Assembly (NCBI GenBank): GCA_964620215.1 | Contig: CAZUJE010000049.1 | Coordinates: forward strand, 1 to 19,218 | From: JAUSIF01 sp964620215 | GTDB lineage: Bacteria; Pseudomonadota; Alphaproteobacteria; Rhizobiales; Xanthobacteraceae | Direction of reading: 5' to 3' | Length of the DNA: 19,218 nucleotides | Shown: positions 15,352-19,218 of the stretch, piece by piece | Position numbering within the stretch: position 1 is the first letter of the stretch | How the letters are laid out: each line of letters starts with the position of its first letter | Translations under genes and position numbers: made by a program | The notes under the pieces: model-generated | Databases searched by the model: none | Seen by the model: only the letters and a program-made list of their open reading frames with translations | Told to the model about the DNA's origin: nothing

Positions 15352-16158
15352 ATGCTTCCAAAACGCCTGTGGACCGACATGACGTGGGAAGATTTCCGCG
15401 GGGCTGATGCCGCGCGCTGGATCGCCGTGCTTCCCATCGCGGCGGTCGAGCAGCATGGGCCGCATCTGCCGGTGGGCGTCGATAGCTACATCGCCGAGGG
15501 TTATCTCGCGCGGGTGATGAAGCTCCTGCCCGAGAAGCTGCCGGTGACGTTTCTTCCGGTGCAATCGATCGGCAAGTCAAACGAGCACATCGCCTATCCT
15601 GGCACGCTCACGATTTCCGCTGAGACGGCGATCCGCGCCTGGACTGAGATCGGCGAGAGCGTGCATCGGGCGGGCGTGAAAAAACTCGTGATCGTGAATT
15701 CGCATGGCGGCAACAGTCCGATCATGGACCTCGTCTCGCGGAATTTGCGGGTGAATACCGGGATGCTCGCGGTCAACGCATCGTGGAGCCGTTTTGGTTA
15801 TCCGGCGGGAATGTTCACGGACGTCGAACGCATTCACGGCATTCACGCGGGCGACATCGAGACGTCGCTGATGCTCGCCTTCCGCGAGGAGAGCGTGAAA
15901 AAAGACAAGCTCGCGGATTTCCTGCCGGAAAGCATTACGATGGAAAAAGAATTCGCGAAGCTGCGGTCGGAGCGGCCGGCGGGTTTTGCCTGGCTGACGC
16001 AGGATCTCAATCCCGCTGGCGCGCTCGGCAATGCCAAGACGGCAACCAGGGATAAAGGCGAGGCAGCCGCCGACTTCGGCGCGAAGGCTTTTATCGAGTT
16101 GCTCGAAGACGTGAATCGCTTTGACCTGAAGCGGCTGAAAGACGGGCCGCTGGATTAA
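15352..16158 (+). CDS. Creatininase family protein (metal-dependent amidohydrolase)
   Basis: This 268-residue protein has the length and motifs of the creatininase superfamily, di-metal amidohydrolases of C-N bonds in cyclic or linear amides. Metal-site residues are E33 and H35 in AVEQHGPHLPVGVD, D44 in the same block and H118 in VNSHGGNSP; E170 lies in GIHAGDIETSLML. The HGGN form at 118-121 differs from true creatininase, which has HxE there, so creatinine is unlikely to be the substrate. Related proteins include 3-oxo-acid amide hydrolases and the peptidase MftE. The N-terminal WTDMTWEDFRGADAARWIAVLPIAA is typical of the family and supports the start. It is divergent from the NMT1-type importer; a shared substrate is a reasonable but unproven guess. 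Confidence 0.88.
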   Translation: MLPKRLWTDMTWEDFRGADAARWIAVLPIAAVEQHGPHLPVGVDSYIAEGYLARVMKLLPEKLPVTFLPVQSIGKSNEHIAYPGTLTISAETAIRAWTEIGESVHRAGVKKLVIVNSHGGNSPIMDLVSRNLRVNTGMLAVNASWSRFGYPAGMFTDVERIHGIHAGDIETSLMLAFREESVKKDKLADFLPESITMEKEFAKLRSERPAGFAWLTQDLNPAGALGNAKTATRDKGEAAADFGAKAFIELLEDVNRFDLKRLKDGPLD

Positions 16159-16193
16159 GTCCGGCAAGCGGATAGCGCGTGCTGCCCGTCATA

Positions 16194-16222
16194 TTGCCTC
16201 TCCTGCCCTTAAATGATATATT
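16194..16222 (+). promoter_or_regulatory. znu promoter: Sigma70-like promoter of the zinc-uptake operon
   Basis: TTGCCT (16194-16199) and TATATT (16217-16222) are separated by 17 bases. They match the -35 consensus at 4 of 6 positions and the -10 at 5 of 6. The -10 lies inside the Zur-like palindrome, which fits repression by a bound regulator. The start codon of the small His-rich protein is 48 bases downstream of the -10. Confidence 0.55.
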
Positions 16223-16232
16223 GTAACAAATC
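16210..16232 (+). promoter_or_regulatory. Zur box: Zur-like operator
   Basis: The segment AAATGATATATTGTAACAAAT (written in two parts: AAATGATATA, 16211-16220; TTGTAACAAAT, 16221-16231) resembles the proteobacterial Zur consensus built on GTTATAnTATAAC with AAT/ATT flanks. The core at 16214-16228 is an imperfect 15-base palindrome with 10 of its 14 non-central positions symmetric. It overlaps the -10 hexamer and precedes zinc transporter genes, so zinc-bound Zur probably blocks transcription when zinc is plentiful. Confidence 0.65.
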
Positions 16233-16238
16233 AGGCAA

Positions 16239-16272
16239 GAGGCCTGCTTACACATGAGGCCTGCTTACACAT
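16239..16272 (+). repeat. Perfect 17-base tandem duplication at the translation start
   Basis: GAGGCCTGCTTACACAT occurs twice with no gap (16239-16255 and 16256-16272). Each copy holds a GAGG ribosome-site-like element and supplies the AT of an ATG (16254 and 16271). Because 17 is not a multiple of 3, the first ATG is out of frame with the second. It would encode only a 30-residue peptide ending at 16346. Confidence 0.9.
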
Positions 16273-16411
16273 GCATGACCACGGCTCTCATTCTCACCCC
16301 TCTGCGGAAGTCGCCCTTTCTCTCCTGCGGCTTTCGGCAGGGGTAAGACTCGCCATAGCGGCATTCTTGTCGCTGGCGTTGTGGGCCGCGGTTTACTGGG
16401 CGGTGAGCTGA
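16271..16411 (+). CDS. Small His-rich single-helix membrane protein heading the zinc operon
   Basis: This 46-residue reading frame starts MHDHGSHSHP, with histidines at 2, 4, 7 and 9. It continues through a short amphipathic stretch (AEVALSLLRLSAG) into one predicted membrane helix (about 27-45, IAAFLSLALWAAVYW). The stop overlaps the znuC ATG (TGATG), it lies just after the Zur-like operator, and a GAGG sits 11 bases before the ATG. I do not recognise a named family. The His cluster and context suggest metal binding at the membrane, perhaps as an accessory or sensor of the ZnuBC transporter. With the N-terminus on the cytoplasmic side it could collect incoming zinc. With the opposite topology it could hand zinc to the permease. 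It could also simply couple translation into znuC. Confidence 0.65.
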   Translation: MHDHGSHSHPSAEVALSLLRLSAGVRLAIAAFLSLALWAAVYWAVS

Positions 16412-17151
16412 TGTCGGCTGTTCTGAATTTCCGCGACCTCACGCTCGGCTATGACCGGCACCCCGCCGTGCATCATCTCGATGGCGCGGTGAAGGAGGGA
16501 GCGTTGCTCGCCGTGATCGGGCCGAACGGCGCGGGCAAGTCCACTTTGCTGAAAGGGATTGTCGGCGCGCTGCCGCCGCTCGCCGGCTCCATCGAACGCA
16601 AGCATCTCACGCGCGATGTCGCCTATCTGCCGCAGATCGCCGAAATCGACCGCAGTTTCCCGATCGCGGTTTACGATCTCGTCTCGATGGGTCTGTGGCG
16701 GCGTTCCGGTCTGCTCGGCGGCATCGGGCGCAAGGAGCGCGAACTGATCCAGCAGGCTATCGCGACGGTCGGCCTGTCGGGATTCGAGAATCGCAGCATC
16801 GGCACGCTTTCGGGCGGGCAGATGCAGCGGGCGCTGTTCGCGCGGCTTCTGTTGCAGGATGCGCGGTTGATTTTGCTGGATGAGCCTTTCGTTTCGCTCG
16901 ACACGCGCACGGTTTCCGATTTGCTCGAGATCATCGCTCGCTGGCATGGCGAGCAACGCACCGTGATGGCGGTGCTGCATGACAACGAGATCGTGAAAGA
17001 CAAATTTCCGGAAACGCTTTTGCTCGCGCGCGAGCCGGTGGCGTGGGGGCCGACGCGGGAAGTGCTGCACGCCGAAAATCTGCTTCGTGCGCGGCGCATG
17101 TGCGAGGCTTTCGACGATCACGCCGGCGTCTGCAAGGAAGATGCGGCGTGA
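16411..17151 (+). CDS. znuC: Zinc ABC transporter ATP-binding protein
   Basis: This 246-residue ATPase belongs to the metal (Zn/Mn) ABC importer group. Walker A GPNGAGKST is at 37-45, Q75 lies in AYLPQIAEIDRSFP, the signature LSGGQMQRALFARLL is at 133-147, Walker B LILLDEPF at 153-160 and the switch H190 in VLHDNEIV. The sequence AEIDRSFPIAVYDLVSMGLW is characteristic of metal-importer ATPases. The ATG at 16411 overlaps the stop of the small His-rich gene; a longer reading from 16381 would overlap it and lacks support. The stop overlaps the znuB ATG. The ATPase-permease-binding protein order also fits the AztABC zinc system of Paracoccus, so the naming as Znu is provisional. Zinc rather than manganese is favoured by the Zur-like site. 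Confidence 0.88.
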   Translation: MSAVLNFRDLTLGYDRHPAVHHLDGAVKEGALLAVIGPNGAGKSTLLKGIVGALPPLAGSIERKHLTRDVAYLPQIAEIDRSFPIAVYDLVSMGLWRRSGLLGGIGRKERELIQQAIATVGLSGFENRSIGTLSGGQMQRALFARLLLQDARLILLDEPFVSLDTRTVSDLLEIIARWHGEQRTVMAVLHDNEIVKDKFPETLLLAREPVAWGPTREVLHAENLLRARRMCEAFDDHAGVCKEDAA

Positions 17152-18023
17152 TGATCTATGACGCGCTGATTTCCCCGTTTGTTGAGTTTGAGTTCATGCG
17201 CCGCGCATTGGTCGGAATGTTGGCGCTGGCGCTGGGAGCCGGGCCGGTCGGCGTATTTCTGATGCTGCGGCGGATGAGCCTGATGGGCGATGCGATGGCG
17301 CACGCCATTCTGCCGGGTGCCGCCATCGGCTTTCTGGCGGCGGGAGGGCTCGATCTTTTCACGATGACTGTGGGCGGCGTGATCGCCGGCTTCACCGTGG
17401 CGCTCAGCGCGGGGCTCGTCTCGCGCGCGACCGATCTGAAGGAAGATGCTTCGCTTGCGGCGTTTTATCTGATCTCGCTCGCCATCGGGGTGCTGATAGT
17501 CTCGGTCAAAGGCTCGAACATCGATCTCTTACATGTTCTGTTCGGCTCAGTGCTGGCGCTCGATAACGCCACGCTGATGACGCTCGCGAGCTTCGCGACA
17601 ATCTCGCTGTTCGTATTGGCCATTGTCTGGCGTCCGCTGGTGCTGGAATGTGTCGATCCGGGCTTCCTGCGTTCGGTGAGCGGAGCGGGCGCGCCGACGC
17701 ATCTCGCCTTTCTGGCGTTGGTCGTTTTGAATTTGGTCGGCGGCTTTCACGCGCTCGGCACCCTCATGGCCGTCGGGCTGATGATGCTGCCCGCCGCCGC
17801 CGCGCGGTTCTGGTCCGCCGATCTTACCCGGATGGTCATCGTGGCGATTTTACTCGCGATGCTGTCCGGCGTTTCCGGCCTGCTCGTCTCCTATCACTCC
17901 GGCGCCCCATCCGGGCCATCGATCATTCTGGTGGCGGGAATTTTCTATCTGCTTTCGCTTGTGCTTGGCCCGGTTGGCGGACTCAGGCGCAAATTCGTTC
18001 CGGGCCGTCATCTCGAAGCCTGA
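17151..18023 (+). CDS. znuB: Zinc ABC transporter permease
   Basis: This 290-residue inner-membrane permease of the ABC-3 family (ZnuB/MntB/AztB) has about eight hydrophobic helices. Near the N-terminus FEFMRRALVGMLAL leads into RRMSLMGDAMAHAILPGAAIGF, the most conserved block of the family. GSNIDLLHVLFGSVLAL, GFHALGTLMAVGLMMLPAAAARFW and YHSGAPSGPSIILVAGIFYLLSL follow. The last includes the Pro/Gly loop common to the group. The start at 17151 overlaps the znuC stop (TGATG), with AAGGAAG upstream; an alternative 36 codons earlier lies inside znuC and is not supported. The znuA ATG follows after 11 bases. Confidence 0.9.
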   Translation: MIYDALISPFVEFEFMRRALVGMLALALGAGPVGVFLMLRRMSLMGDAMAHAILPGAAIGFLAAGGLDLFTMTVGGVIAGFTVALSAGLVSRATDLKEDASLAAFYLISLAIGVLIVSVKGSNIDLLHVLFGSVLALDNATLMTLASFATISLFVLAIVWRPLVLECVDPGFLRSVSGAGAPTHLAFLALVVLNLVGGFHALGTLMAVGLMMLPAAAARFWSADLTRMVIVAILLAMLSGVSGLLVSYHSGAPSGPSIILVAGIFYLLSLVLGPVGGLRRKFVPGRHLEA

Positions 18024-18028
18024 AGGAG
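18023..18028 (+). promoter_or_regulatory. Strong ribosome binding site for znuA
   Basis: AAGGAG begins on the last base of the znuB stop codon and lies six bases before the ATG at 18035. It is the best ribosome site in this operon and fits the need for excess binding protein. It fixes the start at the signal peptide. Confidence 0.8.
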
Positions 18029-18034
18029 AAAACG

Positions 18035-18931
18035 ATGCCGGCTCTTAGAATATTTTTTGCGGCTGCGATTTTGTTCGCAGGGATTTCTTCTGCAAGCGCG
18101 CAAGAGAAAATCCCCGTTGTCGCGACATTCTCGATTCTTGCGGATCTTGTGAAAAATGTCGGCGGGGACCGTGTTGAGTTGCATTCGCTAGTCGGTCCCG
18201 ACGGCGACGCGCATGTGTATCAGCCGTCGCCGAACGACGCGAAGAAACTGGCTTCCGCGAAAATCGTCTTCACGAACGGCCTTGGCTTCGAGGGCTGGAT
18301 GGAACGGCTAGTGAAATCCTCGGGCTCAAAAGCAACTGTTGTTGTTTCGAGCAAGGGCGTGAAGCCTTTGAAGATGGTGGCGCATCAAGGCCACGATCAC
18401 GGCGACACCGATCCGCATGCATGGCAATCGGTCGAGAACGTCAAACTCTATGCCGCGAATATCCGCGATGCGCTGATTGCAGCCGACGCGGCAAGCAAGG
18501 AAGTTTACGAAAAAAACGCCGCCGCCTATCTCATCAAACTCGATGATCTGGAACGGGACATCAAGGCGGCGGTTGCACGGATTCCCGCCGATCGCCGCAG
18601 GATCATCACATCACACGATGCTTTCGGCTATTTCAAAGCCGCCTACGGCGTGGACTTCATCGCGCCGCAGGGCGTTTCCACCGAGGCCGATGTTTCCGCG
18701 AAGGACGTGGCGAAAATCATCCGCCAGATCAAGGCGCAGAAGATTCCGGCCGTGTTCATGGAGAATATCGCGGATACCCGGCTTTTAAAGCAGATCGCTT
18801 CGGAGTCCGGTGCGAAGATCGGCGGCGATTTGTTTTCAGATGCGCTGTCCGCAGCGAATGGCCCGGCTTCGACCTATCTCCTGATGATGCGGCATAATGT
18901 GAAGCAGCTTGAAGTAGCGCTTTCGAGCTGA
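18035..18931 (+). CDS. znuA: Zinc ABC transporter substrate-binding protein
   Basis: This 298-residue periplasmic protein is a cluster A-I metal-binding protein. The signal peptide (LRIFFAAAILFAGISSASA) is cut near residue 22 (ASA-QE). The mature part begins IPVVATFSILADLVKNVGG. Expected metal ligands are H60 (GDAHVYQPSP), H128 (TDPHAW), H194 (SHDAFGYF) and D269 (LFSDAL). A short His/Asp loop with H117, H120 and H122 (HQGHDHGDTDPH) is the type found in zinc-binding members, and is short compared with that of E. coli ZnuA. The ATG at 18035 has a strong AAGGAG. A longer in-frame reading from 17648 lies inside znuB and is not a gene. AztC is the alternative family name. Confidence 0.9.
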   Translation: MPALRIFFAAAILFAGISSASAQEKIPVVATFSILADLVKNVGGDRVELHSLVGPDGDAHVYQPSPNDAKKLASAKIVFTNGLGFEGWMERLVKSSGSKATVVVSSKGVKPLKMVAHQGHDHGDTDPHAWQSVENVKLYAANIRDALIAADAASKEVYEKNAAAYLIKLDDLERDIKAAVARIPADRRRIITSHDAFGYFKAAYGVDFIAPQGVSTEADVSAKDVAKIIRQIKAQKIPAVFMENIADTRLLKQIASESGAKIGGDLFSDALSAANGPASTYLLMMRHNVKQLEVALSS

Positions 18932-18969
18932 CGCCGGGCTTGTCCCGATCCGGCTTAGCCCCTAGATGA

Positions 18970-18992
18970 AATGCCCGGACGTTACGGGCATT
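18970..18992 (+). terminator. Hairpin between znuA and the CobW-type gene, weak terminator or processing site
   Basis: AATGCCCG (18970-18977) and CGGGCATT (18985-18992) form a perfect 8-bp stem with a 7-base loop, 39 bases after the znuA stop and 20 bases before the next start. CTCC rather than a T-run follows, so full intrinsic termination is doubtful. It may reduce read-through or protect the upstream transcript. Confidence 0.4.
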
Positions 18993-19012
18993 CTCCATCA
19001 AAGCGTTGTTCA

Positions 19013-19218
19013 ATGACCGACAAAATCCCCGTCACCGTGCTCACCGGCTATCTCGGCGCCGGCAAGACCACGCTGCTCAACCGGATTCTGACAGAAACGC
19101 ACGGCAAGAAATACGCCGTGATCGTCAACGAATTCGGCGAGATCGGCATCGATAACGATCTTGTCGTCGGCGCGGACGAGGAAGTGTTCGAGATGAACAA
19201 CGGCTGCGTCTGCTGCAC
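19013..19218 (+). CDS. CobW/COG0523 family GTPase, 5' part only
   Basis: The first 68 residues of a COG0523 (CobW/YjiA/ZagA-like) GTPase are visible; the rest lies beyond the window. The start is the ATG at 19013 (MTDKIPVTVLTGYLGAGKTT). The P-loop GYLGAGKTT is at residues 12-20. The family's NEFGEIGIDNDL segment follows, and then the metal-binding GCVCC (CxCC) motif at the very end. COG0523 proteins are GTP-dependent metal chaperones or insertases, and members next to Zur-controlled zinc importers probably deliver zinc to key proteins in zinc shortage. The 81-base gap after znuA holds a hairpin and no obvious Zur site of its own, so co-transcription with znuA is likely. Confidence 0.92.
   Translation, partial: MTDKIPVTVLTGYLGAGKTTLLNRILTETHGKKYAVIVNEFGEIGIDNDLVVGADEEVFEMNNGCVCC

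Noticed and set aside
16254..16346. 30-codon frame from the first ATG of the 17-base duplication as a gene
   Set aside because: Its product (MRPAYTCMTT...) has no membrane helix or metal motif and it overlaps the coupled His-rich frame. It is best read as a by-product of the duplication.

Overview
The window looks like a chromosomal piece of an alphaproteobacterium in the Rhizobiales (Bradyrhizobium, Rhodopseudomonas or Xanthobacteraceae-like). I infer this from GC-rich coding sequence, the gene families and their order (sfsA-map-radC), a Zur-like operator of alphaproteobacterial type, and a palindromic intergenic repeat of a kind I recall as common in Rhizobiales. Genes fill nearly all of it. 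No gap reaches 300 bases: the largest are 15161-15351 and 16159-16270, and both are described below. I saw no tRNA, rRNA, CRISPR array, insertion sequence or phage gene.

Layout. (1) Positions 9-4854, plus strand, form a tightly packed run: an isocitrate lyase/PEP mutase family enzyme, a GNAT acetyltransferase, a DenD-like NAD-dependent dehydrogenase with a GTG start, sfsA, methionine aminopeptidase (map) and radC. The first three overlap by 4 bases each. The run ends at a 48-base palindromic repeat (4854-4901) that separates it from the convergent minus-strand block. (2) Positions 4912-15160, minus strand, read from 15160 downwards: an NMT1/THI5-type ABC importer (binding protein, ATPase, permease), an EamA-family transporter, E1-alpha and E1-beta of a 2-oxoacid dehydrogenase, a succinate-semialdehyde-type aldehyde dehydrogenase, the lipoyl acyltransferase E2 (TTG start), a D-2-hydroxyacid dehydrogenase and a secreted protein with two AprI/Inh-like domains. 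Most junctions overlap or are only a few bases long. The gene content suggests uptake and oxidation of an organic acid or a related compound, but the substrate cannot be read from the sequence. (3) Positions 15352-16158, plus strand: a creatininase-family amidohydrolase, divergent from the importer.

(4) Positions 16194-19218, plus strand, form a zinc-uptake operon. A sigma70-like promoter overlaps a Zur-like palindrome. It is followed by a 46-residue His-rich single-helix membrane protein, then znuC (ATPase), znuB (permease) and znuA (binding protein), with a COG0523/CobW GTPase cut by the window end. The small protein, znuC and znuB are joined by TGATG stop/start overlaps. The small protein's start region carries a perfect 17-base tandem duplication that creates an extra out-of-frame start.

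The best candidates for something undescribed are the small His-rich membrane protein with its duplicated start region, the importer/2-oxoacid dehydrogenase block, and the two-domain Inh-like secreted protein.
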